The notes below the pieces were generated by a model, which worked only from the letters and a program-made list of their open reading frames with translations, made no database searches and had not been told where the DNA came from. This document shows positions 39,376 to 51,056 of a stretch of 64,000 bases of DNA, piece after piece. Position 1 is the first letter of the stretch. Each line of letters begins with the position of its first letter. Source of the DNA: Mycobacterium angelicum (lineage in GTDB: Bacteria > Actinomycetota > Actinomycetes > Mycobacteriales > Mycobacteriaceae); assembly GCF_002086155.1 (NCBI RefSeq), contig NZ_MVHE01000002.1, positions 124,001 to 188,000 of the forward strand, in the 5' to 3' direction. A program made the translations under genes and the position numbers.

Positions 39376-40845
39376 ATGAGTACCCAGGTACCAGCGACTG
39401 TGGACGCGAACACGGTGTCGTCCTGGTCGGATGACGTCGACGTGGTGGTCATCGGCTTCGGAATCGGTGGTGGCTGCGCGGCGGTGGCCGCCGCGGCCGC
39501 CGGAGCGCGGGTGCTGCTGCTCGAACGCGCCGCCGCGGCCGGTGGCACCACTTCGCTTGCCGGCGGGCACTTCTACCTGGGCGGCGGAACCGCGGTACAG
39601 CAGGCGACCAATAATCCGGACTCGCCCGACGAGATGTACAAGTACCTGGTCGCGGTGTCCCGCCAACCCGATCACCAGAAGATCCGCGCGTACTGCTATG
39701 GCAGTGTGGAGCACTTCAACTGGCTGGAGGATCTGGGTTTTCAGTTCGAGCGCAGCTTCTTCCCGGGCAAGGCGGTAATCCAGCCCAACACCGAAGGGCT
39801 GATGTACACCGGCAACGAGAAGGTTTGGCCCTTCCTCGAGCAGGCGGTGCCCGCGCCCCGCGGACACAAAGTGCCGATCCCAGGTGACACCGGCGGGGCC
39901 AGCATGGTGATCGACCTGCTCGTCAAGCGGGCGGCCAGCTTAGGCGTGGAGGTCCGCTACGAAACGGGCGCCACCGAGCTCATCGTCGAGGGCTCGGGCC
40001 CGCAGAGCAGCGTGACCGGCGTCATGTGGAAGCGGTTCTCCGAAACCGGTGCGATCAAAGCCAAGTCGGTGATCATCGCCGCCGGCGGGTTTGTGATGAA
40101 CCCGGACATGGTCGCCAAGTACACGCCGAAGCTCGCCGAGAAGCCGTTCGTGCTCGGCAATACCTACGATGACGGGCTCGGCATCCGGCTGGGCGAATCC
40201 GCTGGCGGCGCAACGCAACACATGGATCAGATCTTCATCACCGCGCCGCCGTACCCGCCCTCGATCCTGCTCACCGGCATCATCGTCAACAAGCTGGGGC
40301 AGCGGTTCGTCGCCGAGGACTCATACCACTCCAGGACCGCCGGCTTCATCATGGACCAGCCCGACAGCGCGGCCTACTTGATCGTCGACGAGGCCCACCT
40401 CGAGCACCCGAAAATGCCTCTGGTGCCGTTGATCGACGGGTGGGAGACCGTCACCGAAATGGAAGCCGCGCTTGGCATTCCGCAGGGCAACCTGGCGGCC
40501 ACCCTAGACCGCTACAACACCTACGCCGCGCGCGGCGAGGATCCGGACTTTCACAAGCAACCGGAATTCCTTGCGGCGCAAGACAAAGGGCCATGGGGCG
40601 CCTTCGACATGTCGCTGGGCAAAGCGATGTACGCGGGATTCACCGTCGGCGGGCTGGCCACCTCGGTGGACGGTGAGGTGCTGCGCGAAGACGGGTCGGT
40701 GGTCGCTGGCCTGTACGCGGCCGGGGCATGCGCCTCCAACATCGCCCAGGACGGAAAGGGCTATGCCAGCGGCACCCAGCTGGGTGAGGGTTCGTTCTTC
40801 GGCCGCCGCGCCGGAGTGCACGCGGCGGCCAGGGCGGGCCGCTAG
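39376..40845 (+). CDS. FAD-dependent dehydrogenase (3-ketosteroid dehydrogenase / fumarate reductase type, Rv1817-like)
   Basis: A 489-aa soluble flavoprotein of the FAD_binding_2 family, which includes 3-ketosteroid-delta1-dehydrogenases and fumarate reductases. The N-terminal FAD motif is [17 protein letters not shown], followed by [12 protein letters not shown]; the C-terminal [11 protein letters not shown] closes the FAD site. The exact substrate is unknown. I chose the ATG at 39376 (MSTQVPAT), served by GAGAGGAG; the GTG at 39367 overlaps that site. It converges with bacA, sharing 4 bp, because PE_PGRS33 found here in M. tuberculosis is missing. Confidence 0.9.
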   Translation: MSTQVPATVDANTVSSWSDDVDVVVIGFGIGGGCAAVAAAAAGARVLLLERAAAAGGTTSLAGGHFYLGGGTAVQQATNNPDSPDEMYKYLVAVSRQPDHQKIRAYCYGSVEHFNWLEDLGFQFERSFFPGKAVIQPNTEGLMYTGNEKVWPFLEQAVPAPRGHKVPIPGDTGGASMVIDLLVKRAASLGVEVRYETGATELIVEGSGPQSSVTGVMWKRFSETGAIKAKSVIIAAGGFVMNPDMVAKYTPKLAEKPFVLGNTYDDGLGIRLGESAGGATQHMDQIFITAPPYPPSILLTGIIVNKLGQRFVAEDSYHSRTAGFIMDQPDSAAYLIVDEAHLEHPKMPLVPLIDGWETVTEMEAALGIPQGNLAATLDRYNTYAARGEDPDFHKQPEFLAAQDKGPWGAFDMSLGKAMYAGFTVGGLATSVDGEVLREDGSVVAGLYAAGACASNIAQDGKGYASGTQLGEGSFFGRRAGVHAAARAGR

Positions 40846-42761
40846 ACCTTCGCCGGCTCCTTCTCCACCGGGCCCAGTTGCCATTCCCCGCCGCCGAGCA
40901 ATTTGAGTTGTTGCTCGTGCAGCAGCTCGACGGCGAGACGGTGGCTGACACTGACCACGATGCAGTCCGGAAGTTCGCTGCGCAGCATCTGGTAGAGCGC
41001 GTATTCCAGCCCTTCATCCAGCGCCGACGTGCTTTCGTCGAGGAAGACGGCTTTGGGCTTGGTGAGCATGATGCGAGCGAAGGCCACGCGTTGCTGCTCG
41101 CCGGGGGAAAGCACCTTCGCCCAGTCCTGCTCTTCGTCCAGCCGGCCTGCCAGCGGCGCCAGCGCGACCTTTGCCAGCGTGTCTCGCACCAAATCGTCGG
41201 GCACATCGTCCGGGGAATTCGGGTAGCACACCACGGCGCGCAGACTGCCCAACGGCACATAGGGCAACTGCGACAAGAACATCGTTGCGTTGTCGCCGCC
41301 GGGGCAGCGCAGCGTGCCACTGGCGAACGGCCACAATTCGGCCAGGCTGCGCAACAGCGTGGTCTTGCCGACCCCGGACCTTCCGGTAATCACCAGCGAC
41401 TCACCGGGTTCCAGCCGCAGATCGACCGGGTCGATCAACCGGTCACCGGCTGGGGTGCGCACTTCGACGCTACCGAGTTCGACGGCGCCGTCCTCGCTCG
41501 GGCGCGCCAGCACCGACGGCAGCGCCCGGCCCTGTTCGTTGGCCTCAACCAGGCCGTGCAACCGGATGATCGCGGCGCGAAATCCCGCGAACGCGTCATA
41601 GCTGTTGCGGAAGAACGACAGCGAGTCAGAGATATTGCCGAACGACGACGCCGTCTGGCTGACGTCACCGAAGTCGATCTGCCCGGCGAACAGCCGCGGC
41701 GCCTGGATCACCCACGGCAGCGGCACGATGGCCTGGCTGACCACCAGGTTCCAGCCATTGAATCCGATGCTTCGATTAACGAAGCGGAGGTAGTTGTCGA
41801 TGATCGGGGTGAACCGCCGCTGCAATTGGGTCCGTTCCATCCGCTCGCCGCGGTAGAAACCCACGGCTTCGGCGGCGTCGCGCAACCGCACCAACGCGTA
41901 CCGGAAAGCGGCATTGAGCTTTTCGTTGCGGAAGCTCAGCCAGATCAACGGACGCCCGATGATGAACGAGATGATCGTGGCAACGAGCACATAAACGATG
42001 ACGGTCCAGAACATGGCGCGCGGAATTGACACCCCGAACAGGGTGAGGGGCCCGGACAGATTCCACAGAATACCGGCGAAGGAAATGACGGAAATAACCG
42101 ATTGGACGGCCCCGAACAGCAGCGTGCTGCCCGTCCCGTTGGCGGGCTGATTCGGGTTGGGGCCGGTGCCGGCGGTGAAGATGTCGACGTCCTGCTGGAT
42201 GCGCTGGTCGGGGTTGTCGATGGTTTCGTCGATGAACAGGTCCCGGTAGTAGGCCCGGCCGTCGAGCCAGTCCTGGGTCAGATGTCCGGTGAGCCAGACC
42301 CGCCAGGCGACGATAAAACGCTGGGTTAAGTAGATGTCGGCCATCACCCGGGCCACGTGGATGACGGCCATGATGCAAAAGATACCGATCGACACCCAAA
42401 ACCCATGCACCCCTGAGCGTTTGATCGCATCGTTCTCCGACGCAATGCCTTCGAAGGCCTTCTGCAGGGCCGTGTACATGTCGTTGCCCTGATAGCTGAA
42501 CAACACGTTCAGCCGGACCGCAAGGACCACCGAGAGCAACAGCACACCGAGCATGAGCCATACCCGGATGCTTTTCGGCCCGACGAAGTACTCGCGGGTG
42601 ATCCGCCAGTACTGCCGGCCCCACGGCGTCAGGTAGCGAAGCAGGACCAGAACGACAATCAGACATACGGCGCTGATCGCCCACGCCTTGCCGACCCAGT
42701 ACAGCGAATCCAGGAGTGCCCTAGACCAGTCGATGGAGGGATTGAACGGTTTGGGGCCCAA
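40842..42761 (-). CDS. bacA: SbmA/BacA-like ABC transporter (exporter-fold importer)
   Basis: A 639-aa membrane transporter with fused ATPase, the length of Rv1819c. The M. tuberculosis homologue imports vitamin B12 and other hydrophilic compounds. Transmembrane helices fill residues 15-330 (SbmA/BacA fold). The ABC domain has Walker A GRSGVGKT (Lys466), signature LSPGEQQR and Walker B AVFLDES. I chose the TTG at 42761 ([12 protein letters not shown]), preceded by GAGGAG and matching MGPKLF in M. tuberculosis; the frame is open 15 codons further upstream. Confidence 0.93.
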   Translation of the reverse strand: MGPKPFNPSIDWSRALLDSLYWVGKAWAISAVCLIVVLVLLRYLTPWGRQYWRITREYFVGPKSIRVWLMLGVLLLSVVLAVRLNVLFSYQGNDMYTALQKAFEGIASENDAIKRSGVHGFWVSIGIFCIMAVIHVARVMADIYLTQRFIVAWRVWLTGHLTQDWLDGRAYYRDLFIDETIDNPDQRIQQDVDIFTAGTGPNPNQPANGTGSTLLFGAVQSVISVISFAGILWNLSGPLTLFGVSIPRAMFWTVIVYVLVATIISFIIGRPLIWLSFRNEKLNAAFRYALVRLRDAAEAVGFYRGERMERTQLQRRFTPIIDNYLRFVNRSIGFNGWNLVVSQAIVPLPWVIQAPRLFAGQIDFGDVSQTASSFGNISDSLSFFRNSYDAFAGFRAAIIRLHGLVEANEQGRALPSVLARPSEDGAVELGSVEVRTPAGDRLIDPVDLRLEPGESLVITGRSGVGKTTLLRSLAELWPFASGTLRCPGGDNATMFLSQLPYVPLGSLRAVVCYPNSPDDVPDDLVRDTLAKVALAPLAGRLDEEQDWAKVLSPGEQQRVAFARIMLTKPKAVFLDESTSALDEGLEYALYQMLRSELPDCIVVSVSHRLAVELLHEQQLKLLGGGEWQLGPVEKEPAKV

Positions 42762-42843
42762 GGTCGGTGTCTCCTCACAGGCGAGGTGTTGCCAGCGGCG
42801 CGTCAACAGAAATCCTTCGGCGAAGTTACCCGAAGGACGTGGC

Positions 42844-42849
42844 TAGGCT
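42844..42849 (+). promoter_or_regulatory. Possible -10 element for leaderless ilvG
   Basis: TAGGCT ends 8 bp before the ilvG ATG, and the ATG has no Shine-Dalgarno. This fits a leaderless transcript starting at the A of the start codon, which is common in mycobacteria. No clear -35 is visible. Confidence 0.35.
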
Positions 42850-42857
42850 TGCCGGAC

Positions 42858-44513
42858 ATGAGCGATACGAGCATCCCCGCCGCCTCAGCCGCTGTCACCC
42901 AGCCGATTCATGCCGGCCGGCTCATCGCCCGCCGGCTCAAGGCCAGCGGTATCGACACGATTTTCACGCTCTCGGGCGGTCACCTGTTCTCCATCTACGA
43001 CGGCTGCCGCGATGAGGGCATCCGGCTGATCGACACGCGCCACGAACAGACCGCGACCTTTGCCGCCGAGGGTTGGTCGAAGGTGACCAGGGTGCCCGGC
43101 GTTGCGGCGCTGACCGCGGGTCCCGGGGTCACCAACGGGATGAGCGCGATGGCCGCCGCGCAGCAAAACCAGTCGCCGCTGGTGGTGCTCGGCGGTCGGG
43201 CGCCGGCGCTGCGCTGGGGCATGGGCTCGCTGCAGGAAATCGACCATGTGCCGTTTGTGGCGCCGTTGGCGCGCTTAGCCGCGACCGCTCAGTCAGCCGA
43301 CGACGCCGGTCGGCTCATCGACGACGCACTGCGGGCGGCCGTGGCTGCCCCGTCTGGCGTGGCCTTCGTCGATTTCCCGATGGACCACGTGTTTTCCATG
43401 TCCGATGACGACGGGCGTCCCGGTGCCCTGACGGATCTACCGGTGGCTCTCAGCCCCGACGGTGACGCGCTGGACCGGGCCGCTGGGCTGCTCTCGTCGG
43501 CGCGACGGCCGGTGATCATGGCCGGAACCAACGTCTGGTGGGGACATGCGGAAGCGGCGTTGATGCGCCTTGCCGAGCAGCTGCGGATCCCGGTGCTGAT
43601 GAACGGGATGGCCCGGGGTGTGGTGCCCGCCGACCACCCGTTGGCTTTTTCACGCGCGCGGGGCAAGGCGTTGCGGGAGGCCGACGTTGCGCTCATTGTC
43701 GGGGTGCCGATGGACTTCCGCCTGGGCTTCGGAGGGGTGTTCGGGGCGGACACCCAACTCGTCGTGGCAGACCGGGCAGCACCAGACCGCCCACACCCGC
43801 GCCCCATCGCGGCCGGCCTCTACGGCGACCTCACCGCGATCCTGTCGGCGCTGACTATGTCCGGTGACCATGAGGATTGGATCGGCGAGCTGCGGGCAGC
43901 CGAAACCGAGGCCCGCGCCGTCGAGAAGGCAGAACTCACCGACGACCGGACCCCGCTGCATCCGATGCGGGTCTACGCCGAGTTGGCTTCGCTGCTGGAC
44001 CGCGATGCCGTCGTCGTCATCGACGCGGGAGACTTCGGGTCGTACGCCGGCCGGGTGATCGACAGCTATCAACCGGGCTGCTGGCTGGACAGTGGCCCCT
44101 TCGGCTGCCTCGGCTCGGGTCCCGGCTATGCCCTGGCCGCCAAACTGGCGCGGCCCGACCGCCAGGTGGTGCTGCTGCAGGGCGACGGCGCGTTCGGGTT
44201 CAGCGGCATGGAATGGGACACGCTGGTCCGGCACGACGTGCAGGTCGTATCCGTGATCGGCAACAACGGGATCTGGGGCTTGGAGAAGCACCCCATGGAG
44301 GCGTTGTACGGCTATTCGGTGGTGGCCGAGCTGCGGCCCGGAACCCGCTACGACGAGGTGGTGCGGGCGCTGGGCGGGCACGGCGAGCTGGTGTCGGCGC
44401 CCGCGCAGCTTCGCCCGGCGCTCGACCGTGCCTTCGCCAGCGGCCTGCCGGCCGTTGTCAACGTGCTCACCGATCCGAGCATCGCCTATCCGCGCCGGTC
44501 GAATCTGGCATGA
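42858..44513 (+). CDS. ilvG: Thiamine-diphosphate enzyme, acetolactate synthase-like (IlvG)
   Basis: A 551-aa TPP-dependent enzyme annotated in mycobacteria as acetolactate synthase large subunit IlvG. The N-terminal PYR domain has [12 protein letters not shown] with the catalytic glutamate, a central domain follows, and the C-terminal PP domain carries the [18 protein letters not shown] ... GNNGIW diphosphate/Mg motif. It resembles the oxalyl-CoA decarboxylase/acetolactate synthase branch, so the true substrate is open. The ATG at 42858 ([10 protein letters not shown]) matches the M. tuberculosis start region. It is divergent from bacA. Confidence 0.92.
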   Translation: MSDTSIPAASAAVTQPIHAGRLIARRLKASGIDTIFTLSGGHLFSIYDGCRDEGIRLIDTRHEQTATFAAEGWSKVTRVPGVAALTAGPGVTNGMSAMAAAQQNQSPLVVLGGRAPALRWGMGSLQEIDHVPFVAPLARLAATAQSADDAGRLIDDALRAAVAAPSGVAFVDFPMDHVFSMSDDDGRPGALTDLPVALSPDGDALDRAAGLLSSARRPVIMAGTNVWWGHAEAALMRLAEQLRIPVLMNGMARGVVPADHPLAFSRARGKALREADVALIVGVPMDFRLGFGGVFGADTQLVVADRAAPDRPHPRPIAAGLYGDLTAILSALTMSGDHEDWIGELRAAETEARAVEKAELTDDRTPLHPMRVYAELASLLDRDAVVVIDAGDFGSYAGRVIDSYQPGCWLDSGPFGCLGSGPGYALAAKLARPDRQVVLLQGDGAFGFSGMEWDTLVRHDVQVVSVIGNNGIWGLEKHPMEALYGYSVVAELRPGTRYDEVVRALGGHGELVSAPAQLRPALDRAFASGLPAVVNVLTDPSIAYPRRSNLA

Positions 44514-44569
44514 CCGTGTGAGTCGTTGCTAACCTGCTTGCAGGCCGGGGATGTGTATTTGGGGACCTG

Positions 44570-45328
44570 GTGATGATGTCTGATGACGCCCATAGTCGGT
44601 TCGATGCAATTGCCGACGTGTTGGCCCGGCGCTCGTCGGACCTCCCGTTTCTGCTGCTGGATCCCAACTTGCGGATTCGGGCAGCCAGCACCGCCTACGT
44701 AAGTGTCGCGCTGCGCGAGCGCGACGAGTTGTGCGGAGAGCTTCTGTTCGATGCCTTTCCCGACAACCCCGGCGATCCGCAGGCCAGCGGGACCGCCAAT
44801 CTGGCGGCATCGTTGGAGACAGCGATGCGCAGCGGCCGGCCGCACAACATGTGGATCCAGCGCTACGACATTCGGGATCCGGATTCGCCGGACACGTTTC
44901 TGCCCAAAGTTTGGAGCCCCGCCAACGCACCGCTGGTCGATCATGGCGAGCTGATCGGGGTGGTTCACCGCGTCAAGGAAGTGGCGGGGTTCGAACACCT
45001 GGTTTCGGTGCTGGCGCGTGCCCTGGAAACCGGGCGGTCCTGGTCGTCCGCCGAGCTGCTGCACACGCTGGCGGCGGTCACCGAGGTGGAGAATGACCGG
45101 CACAGTCAGCGCGAGCGGGCCCTGGTTGTCGAGAACGAGCAACTTCGGGTGGCCATCGATACCCGGGACATGATCGGTCAGGCCAAGGGCATGTTGATGG
45201 AGCGATTCAACATCGACTCTGTCGGCGCATTCGACTTGCTGGTCAAGCTGTCGCAGGACACGAACATCCGGGTCGAACAGATCGCGCGCAAAGTGGTTGA
45301 GGCGCAGCGTCCGCCGCAGTCGAACTGA
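44570..45328 (+). CDS. PAS-ANTAR domain regulator
   Basis: A 252-aa cytosolic protein. Residues about 25-140 look like a PAS fold (LPFLLLDPNLRIRAASTAY ... LIGVVHRVKE). Residues about 190-245 form an ANTAR RNA-binding domain (DTRDMIGQAKGMLMERFNI...AFDLLVKLSQ), preceded by a coiled helix. ANTAR proteins bind paired hexaloop hairpins in mRNA and act as antiterminators. Starts GTG 44570, ATG 44573 and ATG 44576 are all possible after GGGGA. The gene is not between ilvG and secA2 in M. tuberculosis. Signal and RNA targets are unknown. Confidence 0.88.
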   Translation: MMMSDDAHSRFDAIADVLARRSSDLPFLLLDPNLRIRAASTAYVSVALRERDELCGELLFDAFPDNPGDPQASGTANLAASLETAMRSGRPHNMWIQRYDIRDPDSPDTFLPKVWSPANAPLVDHGELIGVVHRVKEVAGFEHLVSVLARALETGRSWSSAELLHTLAAVTEVENDRHSQRERALVVENEQLRVAIDTRDMIGQAKGMLMERFNIDSVGAFDLLVKLSQDTNIRVEQIARKVVEAQRPPQSN

Positions 45329-45385
45329 ACCCGCAACGCCGCGGGCGGGGCTCTGCAACCGAGCCGCCGCGCGTACGGTTGACCT

Positions 45386-47722
45386 GTGCCGAAGACCAAC
45401 CGCGCTCAGCCAGGCCGGCTGAGCAGCCGATTCTGGCGGCTGCTGGGCGCCAGTACCGAAAAGAACCGCAGCCGTTCGATGACCGCGGTCACCGCGTCGG
45501 AAGAATTCGACTCCGACGCCGCCGACCTCAGCGACGAAAAGCTGCGTAAGGCGGCTGGGCTGCTGGAACTCGAAGATCTCGCCGAATCCGCCGACATCCC
45601 GCAATTCCTCGCGATCGCCCGGGAAGCGGCCGAGCGGACCACCGGGCTGCGGCCGTTTGATGTGCAGCTGCTTGGGGCACTGCGCATGCTTGCCGGCGAC
45701 GTGATCGAGATGGCCACCGGTGAGGGCAAGACGCTGGCCGGCGCGATTGCCGCCGCCGGCTACGCCCTGGCCGGCCGGCACGTGCACGTCGTCACCATCA
45801 ACGACTACCTGGCCCGGCGGGATGCGGAATGGATGGGTCCGCTGCTGGAGGCGATGGGGTTGACGGTCGGCTGGATCACCGGGGAATCCACCAGCGCGGA
45901 GCGCCGGGCCGCCTACGACTGCGACGTCACCTACGCCTCGGTCAACGAGATCGGCTTCGACGTGCTGCGCGATCAGCTGGTCACCGATGTGGAAGACCTG
46001 GTCTCGCCCAACCCGGATGTGGCGCTTATCGACGAGGCCGACTCGGTGCTGGTCGACGAGGCGCTGGTGCCGCTGGTGCTGGCCGGCACCACCCACCGGG
46101 AAACGCCCCGGCTGGAGATCATCAAGCTGGTCGGGGAGCTCGTCGGCGACAAGGACGCCGACGAGTACTTGGCCACCGACGCCGACAGCCGCAACGTCCA
46201 CCTCACCGAGGCCGGCGCCCGCAAGGTCGAAAAGGCGCTCGGCGGTATCGATCTGTACTCCGAGGAGCACGTCGGCACCACGCTGACGGAGGTCAACGTC
46301 GCGCTGCACGCGCACGTGCTGCTGCAGCGCGACGTGCACTACATCGTCCGCGACGATGCGGTACACCTGATCAACGCCTCCCGCGGCCGCATCGCGCAAT
46401 TGCAGCGCTGGCCCGATGGACTGCAGGCCGCCGTTGAGGCCAAGGAGGGCATCGAGACCACCGAGACCGGCGAAGTGCTCGACACCATCACCGTGCAGGC
46501 GCTGATCAACCGCTACACCACGGTGTGCGGCATGACCGGCACCGCGCTGGCTGCAGGTGAGCAGCTGCGCCAGTTTTACAAGCTCGGTGTCTCGCCGATA
46601 CCGCCCAACACCCCCAACATCCGCGAGGACGAATCCGACCGGGTGTACATCACCGCCGCGGCCAAGAACGACGCGATCGTCGCCCACATCGTCGACGTGC
46701 ACGAGACCGGCCAGCCGGTGCTGGTCGGCACCCGTGACGTCGCCGAATCCGAGGAACTGCATGAACGCCTGTTGCGGCGCAACGTGCCCGCGGTCGTGCT
46801 CAACGCGAAGAACGACGCCGAAGAGGCCCAGGTGATCGCCGAGGCCGGCAAATACGGCGTGGTCACCGTGTCCACTCAAATGGCCGGGCGCGGCACCGAC
46901 ATTCGTTTGGGCGGGTCCGACGAATCCGATCACGACCGCGTCGCCGAGCTGGGTGGGCTGCACGTCGTGGGCACCGGCCGGCACCACACCGAGCGGCTGG
47001 ACAACCAGCTGCGCGGCCGCGCCGGACGCCAGGGTGACCCCGGCTCGTCGGTGTTCTTCTCGAGCTGGGAAGACGACGTGGTGGCGGCCAACCTGGACAG
47101 CAACAAGCTGCCCACCGAAACCGACGAGGACGGGCGGATCGTCAGCCCCAAGACCACCAGCCTGCTCGACCATGCCCAACGCGTCGCCGAAGGCCGGCTG
47201 CTGGACGTGCATGCCAACACCTGGCGCTACAACCAGCTCATCGCTCAACAGCGCGCGATCATCGTCGACCGGCGGAACACGTTGCTGCGCACGGCAACCG
47301 CGCGCGAAGAACTCGCCGAACTGGCGCCCAAGCGGTACGAGGAGCTGTCCGAAGAAATCTCCGAAGAACGGCTGGAAAAAATCTGCCGGCTGATCATGCT
47401 GTACCACCTCGACCGCGGCTGGGCTGATCATTTGGCGTATCTGGCCGACATCCGGGAAAGTATCCATTTGCGCGCACTGGGCCGGCAGAACCCACTCGAC
47501 GAGTTTCACCGGATGGCGGTCGACGCGTTCGCATCGCTGGCCGCGGACGCCATCGAGGCGGCTCAGCAGACCTTCGAAACGGCAGATGTCCTCGAAGAAG
47601 AGCAGGGGCTGGACCTCTCCAAGCTGGCCCGTCCGACGTCGACGTGGACCTACATGGTCAACGACAATCCGCTGTCGGATGACACGCTGTCCACCCTGAG
47701 CCTGCCCGGCGTCTTCCGCTAG
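45386..47722 (+). CDS. secA2: Accessory Sec translocase ATPase SecA2
   Basis: SecA2 is the accessory export ATPase that moves a subset of proteins (for example SodA and SapM in M. tuberculosis) across the membrane with SecYEG. The 778-aa product is shorter than SecA1, as it lacks the long C-terminal linker. Walker A is MATGEGKT with Lys115, the same number as the lysine used for dominant-negative SecA2 mutants. Walker B is [24 protein letters not shown] is the helicase motif VI. The GTG start has no ribosome binding site, but TACGGT 8-13 bp upstream could serve a leaderless transcript. Confidence 0.96.
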   Translation: MPKTNRAQPGRLSSRFWRLLGASTEKNRSRSMTAVTASEEFDSDAADLSDEKLRKAAGLLELEDLAESADIPQFLAIAREAAERTTGLRPFDVQLLGALRMLAGDVIEMATGEGKTLAGAIAAAGYALAGRHVHVVTINDYLARRDAEWMGPLLEAMGLTVGWITGESTSAERRAAYDCDVTYASVNEIGFDVLRDQLVTDVEDLVSPNPDVALIDEADSVLVDEALVPLVLAGTTHRETPRLEIIKLVGELVGDKDADEYLATDADSRNVHLTEAGARKVEKALGGIDLYSEEHVGTTLTEVNVALHAHVLLQRDVHYIVRDDAVHLINASRGRIAQLQRWPDGLQAAVEAKEGIETTETGEVLDTITVQALINRYTTVCGMTGTALAAGEQLRQFYKLGVSPIPPNTPNIREDESDRVYITAAAKNDAIVAHIVDVHETGQPVLVGTRDVAESEELHERLLRRNVPAVVLNAKNDAEEAQVIAEAGKYGVVTVSTQMAGRGTDIRLGGSDESDHDRVAELGGLHVVGTGRHHTERLDNQLRGRAGRQGDPGSSVFFSSWEDDVVAANLDSNKLPTETDEDGRIVSPKTTSLLDHAQRVAEGRLLDVHANTWRYNQLIAQQRAIIVDRRNTLLRTATAREELAELAPKRYEELSEEISEERLEKICRLIMLYHLDRGWADHLAYLADIRESIHLRALGRQNPLDEFHRMAVDAFASLAADAIEAAQQTFETADVLEEEQGLDLSKLARPTSTWTYMVNDNPLSDDTLSTLSLPGVFR

Positions 47723-47763
47723 CCACAGCAATCTGTTACACCGCCCGCAACATTTCCCAGCTA

Positions 47764-48405
47764 ATGTCACGCCTCATGGAGCCGGTGCCCGTACCCAGTC
47801 GGGTCTTCACCGTGCCCAATATGCTGAGCTTCATCCGCCTGGCGCTGATTCCGGTGTTCGTTTACGTCATGCTGATCGCGCCCGCACATGGCTGGGCGGT
47901 AGCGATCCTGGTGTTCAGCGGCGTTTCCGACTGGGCGGACGGCAAAATCGCCCGGCTGCTCAACCAATCGTCGCGGTTGGGTGTGTTCCTGGATCCGGCC
48001 GTGGATCGGCTGTACATGATCACCGTTCCCATCGTGTTGGGACTGAGCGGAATCGTGCCCTGGTGGTTCATCGTCACGCTGCTGGCCCGCGACGCGGCGC
48101 TCGGCGTGACGCTGCCATTGCTGTGGAGTCGCGGGGTGTCGGCGCTGCCGGTGACGTATGTCGGCAAGGCGGCGACCTTCGCGCTGATGAGCGGCTTCCC
48201 GGTACTGCTGGCCGGACAGTGGGACAGCTTGTGGAGCCGAGTCTTGCGGGCATGCGGCTGGGCGCTTTTGATCTGGGGCATGTACGCATACCTGTGGGCA
48301 CTCGTCCTGTACGTAATGCACATGCTGTTGGTGCTGCGCCGGATGCCCAAGATCAAACACCGGGCCTACCAACCGGTCACCCAAAAAACCGACGGCCATG
48401 GCTGA
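47764..48405 (+). CDS. pgsA2: CDP-alcohol phosphatidyltransferase PgsA2
   Basis: A 213-aa inner-membrane phospholipid synthase of unsettled specificity (annotated PgsA2, Rv1822). The CDP-alcohol phosphotransferase signature is complete in [12 protein letters not shown]...[11 protein letters not shown] (DGxxAR...GxxxDxxxD). About five to six transmembrane helices follow. ATG at 47764. The 3' end overlaps the next gene by 8 bp, starting an operon of membrane proteins up to gcvH. Confidence 0.93.
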   Translation: MSRLMEPVPVPSRVFTVPNMLSFIRLALIPVFVYVMLIAPAHGWAVAILVFSGVSDWADGKIARLLNQSSRLGVFLDPAVDRLYMITVPIVLGLSGIVPWWFIVTLLARDAALGVTLPLLWSRGVSALPVTYVGKAATFALMSGFPVLLAGQWDSLWSRVLRACGWALLIWGMYAYLWALVLYVMHMLLVLRRMPKIKHRAYQPVTQKTDGHG

Positions 48406-49321
48406 CGCCGACCGGCTGCTCGGCGGCTACGACCCCAATGCCGGCTATAGCGCGCATGCCGCGACCCGGCCGAAGCGCTATCCCGTCCCGTCGCTGCTGC
48501 GCGCGCTGCTCTCCGAGCACCTGGATCCCGGTTACGCGGCGGCCGCCGCCAAACGTGACCGCGCCGACCAGCCACCGCGACAGCGCAGCCGCGCGTTCGG
48601 GTGGATGTGGCAGGCGCTGGCGGCGGCGCTGGTCGCCACGGTGTTTGCCGCCGCCGTTGCCCAGGCCCGCTCCGTCGCGCCCGGGGTGCGTAACGCCCAG
48701 CAGATGTTGGCGGCCAGCGTGCGTTCGACGCAGGGCGCGGCCGCAAAGTTGACACAACAGCGCAGCGGCCTCTCGGCGAAGGTCGACGAGGTGCAACGGG
48801 CCGCACTGGCCGACGATGCCGAAGGGCAGCGGCTGCTGACCCGTCTGGACGCCCTCAGCCTGGCGGCGGCCAGCACAGCGGTCATCGGCCCGGGGCTGAC
48901 GCTGACTATCACCGATCCCGGTGTCGGACCGAATCTTTCCGACGTCTCCAAGCAGCGGGTCAAAGGCAGTCAGCAAACCATTTTGGACCGCGACCTACAA
49001 CTGGTGGTCAACTCGTTGTGGGCCAGCGGCGCCGAGGCCATCTCGGTCGACGGCACCCGGATCGGGCCGAATGTGACCATCCGGCAGGCCGGTGAAGCGA
49101 TTCTGGTCGACAACAACCCCACCAGCAGCCCCTACACCATCCTGGCGATCGGGCCACCGCGCGCGATGAAAGGCGTCTTCGAGGGCAGTCCCGGGATGCG
49201 CCGCCTTAAGCTGCTGGAGATCTCCTACGGCGTCGGGGTGACCGTGAACGCCGGCGACGGGCTGACCCTGCCCGCCGGGTCGATCCGGGATGTCAAGTTC
49301 GCCAAACAGATTGGGTCTTAG
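48398..49321 (+). CDS. DUF881 membrane-anchored protein (Rv1823-like)
   Basis: A 307-aa protein with one N-terminal transmembrane helix (about residues 70-90, [19 protein letters not shown]), a coiled region and an extracytoplasmic DUF881 domain (about 130-305: [16 protein letters not shown] ... [13 protein letters not shown]). DUF881 proteins often flank the small basic protein gene sbp in actinobacteria and are thought to act in cell-envelope or division processes; function is unproven. It overlaps pgsA2. Confidence 0.9.
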   Translation: MADADRLLGGYDPNAGYSAHAATRPKRYPVPSLLRALLSEHLDPGYAAAAAKRDRADQPPRQRSRAFGWMWQALAAALVATVFAAAVAQARSVAPGVRNAQQMLAASVRSTQGAAAKLTQQRSGLSAKVDEVQRAALADDAEGQRLLTRLDALSLAAASTAVIGPGLTLTITDPGVGPNLSDVSKQRVKGSQQTILDRDLQLVVNSLWASGAEAISVDGTRIGPNVTIRQAGEAILVDNNPTSSPYTILAIGPPRAMKGVFEGSPGMRRLKLLEISYGVGVTVNAGDGLTLPAGSIRDVKFAKQIGS

Positions 49322-49346
49322 TGACACGGACGGGAATCCGACGAGC

Positions 49347-49679
49347 ATGATCGGTATCGCGGCACTTGCCATCGGCATCGTGCTGGGTCTGGTTTTCCAC
49401 CCCAGCGTGCCCGAGGTCATCCAGCCCTATCTGCCGATTGCGGTGGTGGCCGCGCTGGACGCGGTTTTCGGCGGGCTGCGCGCTTACCTGGAACGCATTT
49501 TTGACCCGAAGGTCTTTGTGGTCTCGTTCGTGTTCAATGTTTTGGTGGCCGCCCTGATCGTCTACGTCGGTGATCAATTGGGTGTCGGCACGCAGTTGTC
49601 CACTGCGATCATCGTCGTGTTGGGCATCCGGATCTTCGGCAACGCCGCCGCGTTGCGCCGCCGGTTGTTCGGCGCATGA
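49347..49679 (+). CDS. sbp: Small basic membrane protein (DUF1290, sbp, Rv1824-like)
   Basis: A 110-aa membrane protein starting MIGIAALAIGIVLGL with three to four helices and the family-typical PIAVVAALDAVFGGLRAYLE and LGIRIFGNAAALRRR. The ATG at 49347 gives the usual family length. The frame is open to 49290 and the M. tuberculosis annotation is about 11 residues longer, so the start is uncertain. It lies between two DUF881 genes and overlaps the downstream one by 4 bp. Confidence 0.88.
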   Translation: MIGIAALAIGIVLGLVFHPSVPEVIQPYLPIAVVAALDAVFGGLRAYLERIFDPKVFVVSFVFNVLVAALIVYVGDQLGVGTQLSTAIIVVLGIRIFGNAAALRRRLFGA

Positions 49680-50599
49680 CCCAAGATCCCCCGAACCCGA
49701 CTTCGGACGCCGCCCCCGAACCGGCTCCGAAAGCGGTCGAGGCACCGGCACCGGCCCAAACTGGTGGTGCGGCAAGCCAACACGGCCACGCCAAGGCCGG
49801 CGCTCACGAAGCCGTACGGCGCGGCCGTCATGAACTGCCCGGCGACCGCCCGCGTCCCGAGATCGGCGCCCTGCGCCGCACTGGATTATCGGCGCTGCGG
49901 CGCGGCGGTCGATCCCGCCTGGTGTTCGGGATGCTGGCGATCGTGCTGTGCCTGGTGCTGGGCGTCGCCATCGTCACCCAGGTCCGCCAGACCGAGTCCG
50001 GAGACTCGCTGGAAACCGCGCGGCCCGCGGATCTGTTGGTCCTTTTGGATTCGCTGCGGCAACGCGAGGCCACGCTGAACACCGAAGTGACCGAACTGCA
50101 AAGTACCCTCAACGCGCTGCAGGCCTCCGGTAATAACGATCAAGCGGCCATCGAAAGCGCCCAGGCCCGCCTGGCCGCGCTGTCCATCCTCGTCGGCGCG
50201 GTGGCGGCCACCGGCCCCGGCGTCACCATCAAGATCGAGGATCCGGGCCCGGGAGTGGCGCCCGAAGCGATGCTCGACGTGATCAACGAGTTGCGCGCCG
50301 CCGGCGCCGAGGCAATCGAGATCAACGACGGCCGGCAGTCCGTGCGAGTCGGGGTCGACACCTGGGTGGTGGGTAACCCCGGCGCCCTGACCATCGACAC
50401 CAAGACCCTGTCGCCGCCGTATTCGATTCTGGCGATTGGTGATCCGCCGACACTTGCGGCCGCAATGAACATTCCCGGTGGTGCCGAGGACAGTGTCAAG
50501 CGCGTCGGCGGGCGAATGTCGGTGCAACAGGCCGACCGAGTCGATGTCACCAGCTTGCGACAACCAAAACCGCACCAATACGCTCAGCCGGTCAAGTGA
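49676..50599 (+). CDS. DUF881 membrane-anchored protein (Rv1825-like)
   Basis: A 307-aa paralogue of the DUF881 gene two positions upstream. A cytoplasmic Pro/Ala-rich N-terminus (about 1-75) is followed by one transmembrane helix ([19 protein letters not shown], about 81-99), a coiled coil (about 120-155) and the extracytoplasmic DUF881 domain ([16 protein letters not shown] ... [15 protein letters not shown]). The ATG overlaps the sbp stop (ATGA). The DUF881-sbp-DUF881 trio suggests one envelope complex. Confidence 0.9.
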   Translation: MTQDPPNPTSDAAPEPAPKAVEAPAPAQTGGAASQHGHAKAGAHEAVRRGRHELPGDRPRPEIGALRRTGLSALRRGGRSRLVFGMLAIVLCLVLGVAIVTQVRQTESGDSLETARPADLLVLLDSLRQREATLNTEVTELQSTLNALQASGNNDQAAIESAQARLAALSILVGAVAATGPGVTIKIEDPGPGVAPEAMLDVINELRAAGAEAIEINDGRQSVRVGVDTWVVGNPGALTIDTKTLSPPYSILAIGDPPTLAAAMNIPGGAEDSVKRVGGRMSVQQADRVDVTSLRQPKPHQYAQPVK

Positions 50600-50636
50600 A
50601 CGTCCCCGATCAGCAGCGACCAGAACAGGATCACCA

Positions 50637-51041
50637 GTGAGCGATATCCCGCCCGACCTGCATTACACCGCCGAACACGAGTGGGTTCGCCGCAGCGGGG
50701 AGGACACCGTCCGGGTCGGCATCACCGACTTCGCGCAATCGGCCCTGGGTGACGTGGTTTTCGTGCAATTGCCCGCGGTGGGCAGCGACGTCAGCGCCGG
50801 CGAGTCCTTTGGCGAAGTTGAATCGACGAAGTCGGTCTCGGATTTGTACGCCCCGGTTTCTGGCAAGGTGTCGGCGGTCAACGGCGATCTGGAAGGCGAT
50901 CCGCAACTGGTCAACTCCGACCCGTACGGCGGCGGCTGGTTGCTGGAAATCCAGGTGGAAGGCTCGCAGGTGGCCGCCCTGGAATCCGCGCTGGCCGCGC
51001 TGCTGGACGCTGAGGCCTACCGCGGCACACTGACCGAATGA
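50637..51041 (+). CDS. gcvH: Glycine cleavage system H protein
   Basis: GcvH carries the lipoyl arm that shuttles aminomethyl groups between P, T and L proteins. The 134-aa product equals Rv1826. The lipoyl lysine is Lys65 in [11 protein letters not shown], and GDVVFVQLP and YGGGWL are family motifs. The GTG start at 50637 ([16 protein letters not shown]) lies 37 bp after the DUF881 gene; the open frame upstream belongs to a shadow reading. It is unlinked to gcvT here but close to gcvP (54313). A strong terminator hairpin follows. Confidence 0.96.
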   Translation: MSDIPPDLHYTAEHEWVRRSGEDTVRVGITDFAQSALGDVVFVQLPAVGSDVSAGESFGEVESTKSVSDLYAPVSGKVSAVNGDLEGDPQLVNSDPYGGGWLLEIQVEGSQVAALESALAALLDAEAYRGTLTE

Positions 51042-51056
51042 CGGTTGCTAAGGTCC

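Noticed and set aside
44486..47770. Very long (1094-codon) open frame antisense to secA2
   Set aside because: It is a compositional shadow of the high-GC secA2 gene on the opposite strand. secA2 has conserved motifs; the shadow is Arg/Gly/Val-rich with none.
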